A stretch of DNA of 64,000 bases from Daphnia pulex (GCF_021134715.1 NC_060026.1:12329001-12393000); one strand, 5' to 3'; shown: positions 35,101-45,271, counted from the stretch's first letter. The notes: generated by a model from the letters alone, not told the origin. Made by a program: numbers and translations.

Positions 35101-36231
35101 CGGCGCGCCATCCGCTTCGGAGAATTCGATTCTTTTCGTCGGGCGGAGGGCCCGTGGCGCTCGACGTTTGACCAAGTTGTGATGTTCTTGTTGATCTGCT
35201 GCTTTCATGTCTCCTTCTTCTAGTTGTTGTTTCTCCGCCGTGCGGATGAAAATCCTGGCCGGTTGCTCCGTTTCCCAGCCGGGCTCACGACGATCTTTAG
35301 CCGTGACTTGGAGAGCGTAGCTGCGGTTGCTGGATGGCAGTTGGGGATCGATTAAAATGATTTCACCCGTTTGCGGGATCATGACGAACGAATTGCTGGC
35401 CGATGTCAGTCGGAAGATGGCGTGATCGCCGTCGGCGTCGACAGCCTTGACACGTCCGATGCGGTCGTATTTCATGGCCGTCGTTGGCACCTCAAAGTGG
35501 TACTCTGGGGCAGAGAAGATGGGCCGGTTGTCGTTGACATCGTCGACGCTGATGATGACACGGCAAGTAGCCGTTCCGGGCGGATGAGCACTCACAGCTC
35601 GCACAACCAAATCGTAAACGGGTTGCAGCTCACGATCCAGTGGCCGGCGAGTCACCAGACGGGCGCTCGTGTGATTCGTCGTGCAGTTACCGTCGCTCTC
35701 CGTGATTTTCTCAATCCGGAATCCATCAGATCCGCCGCTCATGATGTCGAATTTCACTTGACTGCCGTTTTCGGCAACGACCGACAATCCGTCCAGGAAG
35801 ACGACCAGGGTGCCGGCCGGAGCATTCTCCGTCACGTGGGCTCGGTAAACGGATTTAGTGAACCGGATGAGATGGTGCCGATCGACGACGTAAACCTGAA
35901 CGGCGTGGGTGGATTTACGAGCCGGCCCGTCCTCGGCCAGGTAGAGCGTCAACGGTTGCGGATGATGGATTAGAGCGTCCAGTTTGGCCGTCGTCATTAG
36001 TAAACCGTTGTCGACCAATGCGAAACGATCAGAAAAAGGCGACCTGAGGAGCTTGTACTCGGCTTCCGGCGAGCTGGACGCCCACCGATCGATACTAAAT
36101 CCAGCCGGAACATCATGAGCTACGACCAGACTCCTCAACGTCGGGCTTGCTGTAGCATTCTTGGATTCGGCCGTCACAAACAGCCGCAATAAAACGAAAA
36201 GCAAATTGGCAGCTAAAGTCCAGGCCGCCAT
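11119..36231 (-). CDS. CadN: Neural (N-) cadherin, arthropod type III classical cadherin
   Basis: Minus-strand exons: 34911-36231, 26736-26927, 26334-26580, 26028-26244, 25080-25949, 24863-25009, 24580-24768, [23380-23570 or 22639-22829], 21398-21587, 21123-21305, 20799-20988, 19656-19799, 19450-19565, [19102-19266 or 18545-18709], 17985-18122, 17448-17868, 17204-17376, 16953-17102, 16464-16874, 16219-16387, 15938-16146, 15533-15865, 15243-15449, 14891-15162, 14624-14829, 14139-14551, 13683-14069, 13311-13611, 13040-13229, [12577-12812 or 12019-12260], 11552-11770, 11312-11485, 11119-11243. All phases agree; 9096 nt (3031 aa) or 9102 nt. Order: signal peptide, many cadherin repeats (DVNDN, DINDN, DxD motifs), cysteine-rich EGF, laminin G, EGF, laminin G, EGF, transmembrane segment, and a catenin-binding tail ([35 protein letters not shown]). 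It mediates calcium-dependent adhesion, notably of neurons, and its tail should bind beta-catenin and p120. The upstream GTG is ignored: ATG at 36231 has a good context. A basic stretch near residue 355 ([13 protein letters not shown]) may be a furin site. Confidence 0.95.
12019..12260 (-). CDS. CadN: CadN alternative exon, third pair: EGF plus transmembrane, version b
   Basis: 242 nt, phase 2 in and phase 1 out, so it can replace 12577-12812. Encodes a different EGF ([32 protein letters not shown]), a Thr/Ser-rich juxtamembrane stretch ([11 protein letters not shown]) and a different helix ([14 protein letters not shown] after joining). Both copies end with a single base that completes an Ile or Leu codon with the next exon. 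Confidence 0.88.
12577..12812 (-). CDS. CadN: CadN alternative exon, third pair: EGF plus transmembrane, version a
   Basis: 236 nt, phase 2 in and phase 1 out. Encodes the last EGF domain ([29 protein letters not shown]), a juxtamembrane stretch ([10 protein letters not shown]) and a transmembrane helix ([16 protein letters not shown]). This version matches the form I remember from insect CadN. It splices to 11552-11770. Confidence 0.9.
18545..18709 (-). CDS. CadN: CadN alternative exon, second pair, downstream copy
   Basis: 165 nt, phase 0 both sides. Encodes [31 protein letters not shown] and [14 protein letters not shown]. The calcium-linker is altered from DVNDNPP to DSNDLPP and the following acidic EEDD is reduced, so calcium binding or rigidity at this repeat boundary may differ from the other isoform. 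That functional consequence is inference. Confidence 0.87.
18998..19017 (+). repeat. GA/CT microsatellite in the intron between the second CadN exon pair
   Basis: About 20 bp of GA dinucleotide on the plus strand; in the CadN pre-mRNA it reads as a CU tract lying between the two alternative exons. See the splicing finding. Confidence 0.8.
19102..19266 (-). CDS. CadN: CadN alternative exon, second pair, upstream copy
   Basis: 165 nt (55 codons), phase 0 both sides. Encodes [17 protein letters not shown], then [14 protein letters not shown] and [13 protein letters not shown]. It carries the canonical DVNDNPPVF linker. The partner at 18545-18709 has the same length, phase and alignable sequence, so the two are interchangeable cassettes. 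Confidence 0.88.
22639..22829 (-). CDS. CadN: CadN alternative exon, first pair, downstream copy
   Basis: 191 nt, phases identical to 23380-23570. Protein [42 protein letters not shown]. About half of the residues match the other copy, with the calcium-binding DRG and DVVDR positions kept. The acceptor at 22830-22831 (GTGAAG) has a weak pyrimidine tract immediately before it, which may make this exon dependent on regulators. Confidence 0.88.
23380..23570 (-). CDS. CadN: CadN alternative exon, first pair, upstream copy
   Basis: 191 nt, phase 0 in and phase 2 out. It encodes the end of one cadherin repeat and the start of the next ([42 protein letters not shown]). The exon at 22639-22829 has exactly the same length, phases and alignable protein, so only one of the two can be used per transcript without disrupting the protein. 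It corresponds in place and character to the first mutually exclusive pair of insect CadN. Confidence 0.88.
26928..34910 (-). other. First coding intron of CadN (about 8 kb)
   Basis: This intron separates the signal-peptide/first-repeat exon from the rest of the gene. No convincing nested gene was found on either strand; open frames here are short and low-complexity. It is packed with simple repeats: ATT/TTA near 27425, GAT/ATG near 29818, poly-C at about 30474-30487, CA near 33748 and GA near 34172. A more complex stretch at 30650-30800 contains a 10+10 bp inverted repeat. Long first introns of neural adhesion genes commonly hold enhancers, which is a general expectation and not shown here. 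Confidence 0.6.
33748..33771 (+). repeat. CA/GT microsatellite
   Basis: Roughly twelve AC dinucleotides in the large CadN intron. Confidence 0.85.
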
Positions 36232-37497
36232 TTTTATATCCACTCGTCGGTTGGAGTTGGATGGGAGGAAAATAGAAGAAGAAGAGAAAGAGAGACGGCG
36301 AGAGTTTGTTCAAACAACAGGGGGAGCAGCAGCAGCAGCAGTAGCGGCGCTCAAGTTATTGATCGAGGGGTCACACACACACACGACGGCGGGCATGAAC
36401 GTACACTTCCTTTTTTCTCCTTTTCTCTCAGCAGTGGCCCAGCAGCAGTGGAACAGACTCGTCAAGAGCACTTCATGGTCGCTGTTGAAGTAGTTGTTGG
36501 GCCGGCCATCTAAAGACATAACGTATATCGATTAGCATCTCAAGGTATAGTACGGCAGACACGGCAGATAGACACGGAATGCGGACGGCGGCGGTCCAGG
36601 TTCAACGACTGCGCCAAAATAGAAACACAAAACCGTGAAGAAGAAAATTTGAAAAAGAAAACAAAACCCGCCAAAAAAGAGAGTCGGTAAATATAGTCGA
36701 AGAGGAAAGAGAGAGAAAGAGGAAAAGATGGTCGTGTTCAGGTATTTATACAACTCCAGCATTTTCGTCTTATGTGTGGCTCCTAGACGAAATATAATCC
36801 ATCATCAGACACACACACATACACACACAGCTGCTGCTGCTGCTGGCTGGGCTGGCTGCAGCAATGGTGGGAAACCAAAGTTGCAACTTCATGCAAGAAC
36901 TTCCGCTCAACTACTTTTTTTATAACCGACGTGAAACAGAAACAGCAGAGGTTTTTTTGAATGATTACCCAATGGCTGAAGACAATTCACGAATCCTTTT
37001 CTCTTTTCAAATAAACACACACACACACACACAAATCACACAGATGCACTCTCACTCACTCACACCAAACACACCGATGCGAAATTTTTGTCGGTGTTCA
37101 GTTGCAAGCAAGAAATTTTTAAAAAATGTTCAATCGGGGAGGAAAATGTTGACCAGCCAAGCTCCGACAAGACTCTCACTCGGCTTCTGGTCTCGAACTG
37201 AAAGTTTTTACAAACTGCCGACGAAGCTTTAGCAGTATAGTTAGTGTGTGTGTGTGCTCTTCTCTCCCCCTCACTCCGTCCTTGGGAACCACAGCGCCTA
37301 TTTCGCCCCGAGCGAAATACTCGAACTAACGAGCGCGGTTTCAAGTTTCTCATTCCAACCGCTAGGTGGTATCTCAGTCTAGACCTTTTTTGACGTAACA
37401 AAATATAGTAACGGTCGGCTAATCATTTCAAAACACACTAGACACACAACTGTTGTTTTGTTGTTACGTGGGTAAATATTGAGAGGTGAGCTGCAAC
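36232..37497. other. Divergent promoter region between CadN and the CSPP1-like gene
   Basis: About 1.27 kb between two divergent start codons. It must hold the 5' UTR and promoter of CadN (minus) and of the CSPP1-like gene (plus). It contains CA and GCT repeats (near 36795-36845 and 37016) and a CTCF-like motif CCGCTAGGTGGTA at 37359-37371. No coding exon is supported. Confidence 0.45.
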
Positions 37498-38604
37498 ATG
37501 TTGGCCGAGGATGATGGGTTGGAGAAATTCATCGAGGATTATAAGCTGAAATTGGCCCAAGAGAAGCTCGAACTTCTCTCCATCGAAGTGACACCTAGAA
37601 AACAACAGGTCGGTTCAATGAAAGTGTTAGATTTCAATCGTAAAGATTGCCAGAAAGCATCACTTTTGGTGTGTGATCTGCTTCCTTATGTTTGTGTTCA
37701 GCTTACCGTAGCGACGTGCAGTCCAGCCCATTTGAAGGCAACCACAAACAACTGTGTTATGCATATCTGCTGCTCCCCTCTGTTAATCACTCATCTGTAA
37801 AGTCATATACTTGCTGACAGGTTTTTCCGTATTTCAGTAGCTACAGCTGTCAGCTTCATTTTCACTTGACTGGTGTATCAAGATAACAGATATTAAATAT
37901 AGAAGTCACTGGAGCCCATCAAATTTTGATGTGACCTCCCTCCCACTAGCCGTCACCATCACACATGCTTAAATTTGTACACAAATTGTTTCAGATTTCT
38001 ACTGGTGATGTTGCCCAACAAAATGGTTCCACATCAACCACTTCCCTGGATAAATCTAAAGCGACAGATTCCCCCAAGTTGGAAGAATTTGATCAAAATG
38101 TGATAACTCTCACCGAGCAGCATTCAGGTATCATGCACTTTTCTAAACTACACACAATAACAATACTACTATTAACATTTTTCTCTCCACCCCTCCAGAA
38201 TCAGACCAAAACAATGCAGTGGAGCGCAAAAAGAAACAAGAAGAATACCGCCGCATTCTGGATCAACAGCTCGCTGAACACAAACAAAGAAAAGAAGAAG
38301 AATTACAGAGAACGAGACTACTGGAGGCTGATGACTTTGAAATGACTTCTAATCTGAATACGAGTATAGCTCACGTTTCTATCTTTTGTTTTACGGTGAA
38401 TCATTCGCCCGTCACCGCAATTATTTCTGTCATTGATTAGATCGCCGCCCACTTTCTATTCGATCTCCATCGCCACCGATCAAGAGCCACTATCGCAAGT
38501 CGGTGCAGGTCCGAGTGCCCTCTCGACCGTTGACAGCAACAAACGAAAACAAGCAACGCTTGAGCGATTTGACCGAGCTTAGACAACTGTACAGCAATCG
38601 ATGA
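37498..38604 (+). CDS. Short CSPP1-like centrosome/spindle coiled-coil protein
   Basis: Four exons: 37498-37608, 37995-38127, 38199-38363, 38441-38604; 573 nt, 190 aa. The N-terminus (GLEKFIEDYKLKLAQEKLEL) resembles the N-terminal DEFIEEQKAKLAEDK-type motif I recall from CSPP1. Exon 3 encodes a highly charged helix (ERKKKQEEYRRILDQQLAEH) like the ERKK...YRRYL repeats of that family. The last exon is basic and ends ELRQLYSNR. CSPP1 in vertebrates is a large microtubule-associated protein at centrosomes, spindle poles and cilia; this one is far shorter. The first donor (CAG|GTCGGT) is not ideal, so exon 1 could extend or connect differently. The final exon frame was chosen by phase and by absence of early stops. 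Family assignment is tentative. Confidence 0.5.
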
Positions 38605-39811
38605 AACTAACTTAACATTTGTAATCGATCACAAGCAGTAACCGCATTGCAAATTAGCCCATTGGCTAATTGGCTTCGAGCTGAACGTGGAAGCTACTAC
38701 TTCCGGCTGGGATTGAAAAACTCCGCTGTTTGCCTCCCATCCGTCAATAATTTTAAATTGGGGTTTTTTCCGCCCCTTTCTTTTTGCTTGGCTGTTGGAA
38801 GTCCTCCTAAACCTCCCTTCCCATCCCTTTCTTTTTCTTTGGGGTAAAATAAAAGAAATCTCGACCAAAAATCGTGCAGTCGTGCCTTTGCTATTTTTAT
38901 GGGACTACCCATGTGGTTTTTGCGAGTCAAAAATAATGCTCGAAAGTGGAACTCGATACCCCCGTTGCCAGTTGAGAAAAGTGTCCAGACACCAAGAGTG
39001 TGTGGCTGAAATTGTCATTTTGACCGATTTTCAAAAGAGGATGTTGTATGTCAAGTAGCCTGTCTTGAGCCTTGTAACCCGAGCCCAACTCAATTATAGA
39101 AACTTTACGAGGCGTGTGGGCGCCGTTGTCTGACAAGCGTATGATTAAGACCAAAGTAAAATTTCAAAAAACGCAGGACTTAAGTCTATTAACATGAAAA
39201 AGAAAATCCAAAATGAAACCGAAGAAAATTGCACTCTTACCGGACAACTCACTGCCAAAGAACAGACACGTAATCAAATTGCGGCTGAAACAAATCCATC
39301 AACTTAGGGTAGTGGGGCGATTGTTTAAAACTCTCGGCCAGCCATCTAAAAGCCAGAATTATGAAAGTTGTAATAAAAAGCGCTTTCCAAGACGTTTACG
39401 ACTTTGACACACAACTATTATACCTCGCCATTTGCTGTTTGAATTTCTGATCCGAGCACTGCAAAGTCGTATTCCAAATCTTCTTAAAAATCCAATGAAT
39501 CTGTGAGAGATACATCAAAACCGTGTGAGATTTAACAACAAGTCTTGGCCGGTTTTCACACACAAAATCGTTGTATATACTTCGGGGAAAGGAATGTCGG
39601 TCGACCGCAACCGGGGCGCTAGTTTGTCCAGCAATGATAAATGTTCCTTCAGGGTAGACGTTTCTCGAACGGTACTAGAGTTAAACAAGACACCAACGAT
39701 CCTGCAATGGGAGAAAAGGGGTCCAATTCTAGTTTCCGTTTTGAATTGCTTTTTTCAATAACGCTGAGATGAATAATTAGAAACGGCGACTTGAATCGGA
39801 TGCAAAAGCAT
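38605..39811. other. Intergenic region
   Basis: Between the CSPP1-like stop and the 3' end of the TEX11-like gene. Several open frames of 60-90 codons exist but none has coding character, splice support or recognisable protein. I see nothing else. Confidence 0.45.
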
Positions 39812-42800
39812 TCTGGAAATTCCAACGTGACAAAACGAAATTAAAAAATTAAAAATATGGTATGCATACCATTGACAAAGGGGAATTATCTTCGAGGAGG
39901 GGAGAGTTCCTGATGACGTTGACAGATCGATCGCCTTTTCCAGGCTCGTAGCAGCTAAACTCGTCAAACGCGTTTGCTGCTGTGCGGACAATTTTTCCCT
40001 CTCGAATATGTCATCTGTGCACTCACTCGTGACGACTTCACAGATCTTGGCATCTTTGGTACTGATTATGATCGAGGCCAGACTAAGAAAGAAGTCAGCG
40101 TCATGTTTGGGATTGACATCTTTATCGTCAAAATAGCTGTGGCACAGTTTTTCAACTTTTTGCCAGTCTTTTGCCAACTCACACTAGACAAAAGAAACAA
40201 ACACAAATGTGTTGAAATAGGAAAGAGAAAAAAAATCGAAATAGAATTGAATCATCACCAGTGCGTGAATTTCCATCAATTGGATTAGCTGGACGTGCTC
40301 CGACCCCTTAGCATGTTGGTAAAATTCATTCACGACATCAAGGGCGGACTCTAGAATACGCACGTAGGAGATTCGTTTGTGATTGGGACCAAAGTCAAAG
40401 GTGGCCTCAATCGCTCTGACCATCGCAGTTTTCATCTCTTTCATCCAACATGTTTCCTATCGAGATTTAAAATGAAAAATTGTCTTGGATTTGTTTGGTG
40501 ATAATATTTTGAAACAAACCAAAGCAAAAAACTGGCCCGACAGCTTAAACAGATGATGACGAAAATAAGCAGATTGTTTGTTTCCGATACGCCCCAAATT
40601 CCAGGATGTTCGGGCGAACCAAATCCGTATTTCTTGTTGAAAGAAGAAAAATAAAATAAGTGATTAAATCAATAAACCGTTCAACACGTCTAAAACAATA
40701 CGGATTATTAAATCAATAAACCGTTCAACACGTCTAAAACAATACGGATTACGCAATGCAAAAATAAGCTTACCAACGAGAAAGGGGTCACTTGACTGAG
40801 CTTCACGAGTGGTAATATAGGCAGCAGCGATGGTGGACAATATGTTCGTCAACATAATTTCCTTCTTCTCCTCCACTTCTTTATTTAACATTTCCATTTG
40901 GAATCTAAATAGAATGATAAAGTTAAAAAGTTGACTATAAATAACAGTAGAAATCCAATTAAACCTTAATACAAAGCGTAGCAATATGGCCTTCATAAAC
41001 GAAATTTTGCAGTTTTGTGCTGCTGTCTCGAGGTAGTTGAGCATGGGAATATAAAACCCGTTGTCCCGAGCAATTGACGCGCTACGACTTATAGCTCGTT
41101 GGATTTTATCCCAATCGTTATTTTCTCCCAGATTATCTGTTTTAAAATTAAGTAACTGTGGAGTAATGTAATAAAGAATTAAGAAAACCGCTCAAAAAGT
41201 ACCTAAATCCGCAGTGATCTGTAGCGCCTTATCGTAGTTTTGAGCTCTTAGTGCCATTTGCAATCGAATACAAAGGGGATCCTGATCAGCCCATGAGTCA
41301 TATTCCGGAATCAGAGTTGACAGCTTTTCAGCCCTTTGATATCCTGTATCATGAGGAAGTTGTAACAAACAAGTCATCGCGTTCCATATAACCGTAGAAT
41401 CAATTCCTGAAATTAATCAATCAAGTAATGCAAAACCAAAAAAAAAAAAGATTCCAAGTAATACGTACCATGGCGATTGGCAAATCGAACGATTATTTCA
41501 TACCAACGCAAGGAAGCCTCCACATTACCTTCGTCGTTAATTAGTCTTAAAGCTTCACCCTCAGACAGATACAATATCTCGTAAATCAACTCACTGTTCA
41601 CTGAAATGTGCAAATTAAGAAAGAAAGAATTAAGAAAAGAATAACTTTCAGAAACACTAATTTACCATTTTCGTCATTCCAGTGCTGAATATCACAAAGA
41701 AGTTTAAACAGGTCGTCAGTTCGATCTTCAGCCATGAAATAACGTGTGGCGTATTTAGCACAAATCCACTTGATGCTTTCGACATGGGACCATTCAGTTT
41801 TCCAATCACTTTTATCGGTCATTATCTCATCATCTTTCCAGGGGATTTCGCGGAGTAGCTGCATGAGGAAAGTGATACCTTTTTGCTTTTCGATCAAACA
41901 AAACAACTAAGAGAAGAAAAAATGGGTGAATAAATTTCAAGTAAGTATTACAAGCAATATACTTGATCGGCAGCCAATTTCACTGATATTTGACCAATGC
42001 CATCTTCTCTATATCGGAGAGCCAAGTATTTCGAAAGATACTGCTTAATCGAATGGATGTCCTTTCCACTAACTAGTAGTGTTTGCAACCTTAGCTCCAA
42101 GTTCTCAACAGTGTCATCTAGAATACATTTGTGATAATTGGTGTGAATAAAATTTATTAATTTCAGACGCTTCAATTTACCTCCAAAGTCCAAAATTTCG
42201 ATAATTCGAGGCCAATCCTCTGACAGGTTAAGATGCATGTAGCAAGCTGCCAGTAAAGTGATGGCATCGTCGGTACAACTATCTTTAATTTGCCCTTCCT
42301 TATCTTGTTGTCCTACAACGATGGGAATTGTTGTTATGTACTAAACGTGAATTTTAATAATTAATTGCAAAGTACTGTAGTCCTACCAAAAGAATGGGCG
42401 AATTTCAACCAGATAATGGCCTCTTCAAAGTCTTCTCGATAGAACATTCCATGTGCGACATTAAAACATACTCGAGAAAGTGAATTTGATTGATCCATCT
42501 CAAATTTTACAGGCTCTTGCTTAGTACTCCCCAACAATCCTAATATGTCACTGAACTGGTTTTTCCTGTAGAAACCGAGAACGCGATAGACAAAGAGTGA
42601 ACTGCGGCAAGATTCGAATGTTTCTTCTAATTCCTCTATGCGTGGTGCAGTAAAGTCGTAAACTGTTTCATCGTTCATCCGAGGGCAAATTGACTGAGAA
42701 GCAAGTTTCAAAAGTCTGTCAGCTTCTTCAATCAGCTCATCTTGAAAGCAGACTCGGACAGTTCCGAGGGCCAAAGAAAGAATGTCCATCGCAAATTTAA

Positions 42801-43240
42801 GGTCATTAGAGCGACGCTTACTTTTGAACATAATAAAAGTGCCAATATTCACCAGACAAGCCTGTTAATGTAAAAAAAAATATTAAAACAAGTACAATAA
42901 AATTGATTGTGAGTTAATCAACCTTTAGTTCACTGCTGTTTTTGGGGGCATGAAGTATACTGGATGGTAGCAAATTACAGTTCTCATAATTCACAATTTT
43001 CAGCCATTGCTGCTCCAAGAGTTGTTCATCTATTTCGCTCAGTTCAAAGCATGGTTCAAAGTTCAAGGCATTGGTGTTCACAAGTTGCTGAGCAAAATAT
43101 TTTGAAAGATTCTTAAGATGTTCAACTGCCCCCAAAGCTGTATTATCATTCAACAGCAACTTCGAATCAATAAACTTCTGTAGGAAGAAGCAAGCAAATT
43201 TTGCATCCCATTTACTGCCTAAAGACGACAATTCTGACAT
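39812..43240 (-). CDS. SPO22/ZIP4/TEX11-like meiotic helical-repeat protein
   Basis: Thirteen exons on the minus strand: 42923-43240, 42387-42861, 42181-42312, 41963-42117, 41666-41906, 41469-41600, 41203-41406, 40965-41136, 40774-40904, 40520-40632, 40259-40456, 39870-40183, and a last piece starting at 39812 that completes a TGA. Joined length is 2586 nt (861 aa), close to the 900-odd residues usual for TEX11/ZIP4. The protein is all-helical with TPR-like units such as SRVCFNVAHGMFYREDFEEA, AITLLAACYMHLN and ALRAQNYDKALQITADL. The segment RTSWNLGRIGNKQSAYFRHH then FKLSGQFFAL matches the WNLG...FF.LS pattern I recall for the SPO22 domain. ZIP4/TEX11 proteins act as hubs of the synapsis/crossover machinery on meiotic chromosomes. 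If the last intron is retained, the frame continues to a stop at 39755. Family call is moderate; exon structure is strong. Confidence 0.6.
40663..40750. repeat. Perfect 44-bp tandem duplication in a TEX11-like intron
   Basis: Bases 40663-40706 and 40707-40750 are identical head-to-tail copies beginning ATTAAATCAATAAACC and ending AATACGGATT. They lie within the intron 40633-40773, ending 23 bp from the adjacent exon. Confidence 0.95.
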
Positions 43241-43629
43241 TCTGCTATTTCTCTGGTAGATGTGTTTTGTTTAAGGCTTTGGTGTCACTCAGCATAGGAT
43301 TGATTTGGATGTTAGGATGTCACTGACTGTTTGCAAAATAACTTTTAGGCCATCAACTGGTCAAGAGTATTACAGCACACAAGCACTCAATGTTTGTCAT
43401 TTTTGTTGACTGTCCAATAAAGAAAGAATTTGTATACACACTTATCCATCCAAAACAGGACAAACATTATGGATAGCATATAACTTGAATTCTGAATTAA
43501 ACGATGAAATCAATCTTTAATCGCTATAATACCTAGCTCAGTTGGCGGGAAGGAAAGACCAGACCAAAGGGCAACTACAAGACTGAACTCCCCATGTCCT
43601 ATGATGTTATTCCAAGTTCCAACCAAAAA

Positions 43630-43653
43630 GCATGGTGTATTAATACACCATGC
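43630..43653. repeat. Perfect 24-bp palindrome
   Basis: Centre at 43641/43642; half-site GCATGGTGTATT is followed by its exact reverse complement. The flanking A runs do not extend the symmetry. Confidence 0.95.
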
Positions 43654-43686
43654 AAAAAGTAGTAGACTGTAGACATGCCAAGAAAA

Positions 43687-43749
43687 GCCGCCGCATACAG
43701 GTGGCGTTTCGTTTCACGTTTCGTAAAAACGCCATCTGTATGCGGCGGC
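43687..43749. repeat. Inverted repeat, 23-bp arms with 17-bp loop
   Basis: The left arm 43687-43709 begins GCCGCCGCATACAGG; the right arm 43727-43749 is its reverse complement except for one G/A difference. Transcribed from either strand it would form a strong hairpin. Each arm contains a CAGRTGGCG core. Confidence 0.9.
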
Positions 43750-44322
43750 ATTTTTATGAACCAGAGCGGAAAAAAATGGTTTTCTGCGAACTTTAACAAT
43801 GAATAACTTAAGTTAAGAGCTATTAAATTTTTCAAAATGACTTTTAAATTTAGGAAAATTGATATATTAACTAATTTTTTACAAAAGATCAAAATTTTAG
43901 GACAACTACATGACTAGATATAATGAGTTTACGGAGGGACTATCCGTAAGACTACTATCCTGAAGATTTAACGGATTGCCATACGAATTGTCATAAACTA
44001 GACTAAAACTACACTTTAAAACTTAAACTAACTTAAAATCCCGAAGGTATCCAAGGGGCTTTATTTAATCGAAAATGAAGCTCCATAAGAGGGCTGTGTT
44101 AATTTTAGGCATGTTGTCCCTAATCGAGATTTTCGACCTTTTCTAGACCTGGCAACTCAGCATCCTAACGTTGTCTATGCAATGCAGTAGTTTAGTAAAC
44201 ATCGTCTGTAAACAACTGTCAAAAACTAACTTATCAGCTATCAGGTATCAGGCTATCACCTCAGCTTTGTAATCAATCAGATATTAAAGAAGTAAAATAG
44301 TTTTTAGAAATTCTAATTCATC

Positions 44323-45134
44323 ATGGCTGAAGACAGTATGGGGAAAACCTTAAAATTTGGCAAAATGCCGGAAGGGAAAACTGCACTTTTCATGTGTGAT
44401 TTACAAGAAAAGTTCCGTCCTGCAATGTTTCACTTTACGGATGTGGTTTCAAACGCGAAAAAACTGGTGAGTTCTTTTGTCTATACAGTTTTGATACAAT
44501 CACAAATTTTTTTTTATTTTTATTAGGTGGAATCAACTAAAATACTTGAAATTCCACTTGTTGTAACAGAACAATACCCTCAAGGATTAGGAAGCACTGT
44601 CAATGAAATCAACATTCAACATGCTGTTGGCACAATTGCTAAAACAAAATTCAGTATGTTTGTTCCAGAAGTTGAAAACATTTTGAAAACTACATGTAAT
44701 GGACAGTTGAAGTGTGCTATTCTTTTTGGAGTTGAGGTATATCTGAATAACCATCTATAATTACAATATATCTTAATTCTTAACAATTATTTTTTAACTC
44801 TATTTATCAGGCACATGTTTGTGTGGAACAAACTGCAATTGATTTGATCAGCAATGGAATAAGTGTACACATTGTGGCTGATGCTACAACTTCAAGGACT
44901 CAAGAAGACAGACTGCTAGCCTTTGAGGTAAGTTTTTTATTGATTTGTTGTTACAACTCATGAACATAAGGCTGTTTTATTTTACAGAGACTGAAGCAAA
45001 TAGGCTGTTTTATTGCAACCAGTGAAAATGTTATCTATAAACTCATTGGTGATAAAAATCATCCAAAATTTAACGAAATTCGTCCGCTTATTAAAGACAC
45101 TACGGTTGAAACTGGCTTAGTGTCAAAAATGTAA
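44323..45134 (+). CDS. Isochorismatase-domain protein, ISOC1/ISOC2 type
   Basis: Four exons: 44323-44466, 44527-44736, 44811-44927, 44988-45134; 205 aa. The fold is that of the cysteine-hydrolase/isochorismatase family. The presumed catalytic triad is visible: Asp26 in FMCDLQEKF, Lys89 in AKTKFSMF and Cys122 in [10 protein letters not shown]. The [12 protein letters not shown] motif is also typical of the animal ISOC subgroup. The C-terminus (ETGLVSKM) ends where I recall animal ISOC1 ending (SGLLSKV-like), so the stop at 45132-45134 is natural. The substrate of animal ISOC proteins is not established. The last codons overlap a possible splice donor (AAAAT|GTAAGA); see findings. Confidence 0.88.
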
Positions 45135-45271
45135 GAGATTAAAAAAAAAACAGTTGCTATTTTTCCAAAAGTTTATAGTGGTTACTTTTGAATAGTGGGG
45201 GTAAATAAATACATGATTTATGAATGAAACTAGTTGTGATTTTTAGGGGTGAGTCTGCAAGTGCACAACTG

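Larger units (their letters stand above)
43241..44322. other. Divergent promoter region with palindromes
   Basis: About 1.1 kb between the TEX11-like start (minus) and the isochorismatase start (plus). It contains a perfect 24-bp palindrome (43630-43653) and a long imperfect hairpin (43687-43749), listed separately. No coding exon is supported. Confidence 0.5.

Noticed and set aside
36232-36243. Upstream in-frame GTG as CadN start
   Set aside because: GTG is not a usual animal start; the ATG four codons later has a good context and opens directly on a signal peptide.
43599-43892. Minus-strand 97-codon frame across the palindromes
   Set aside because: Its composition reflects the inverted repeats and AT-rich DNA; no splice context or family resemblance.
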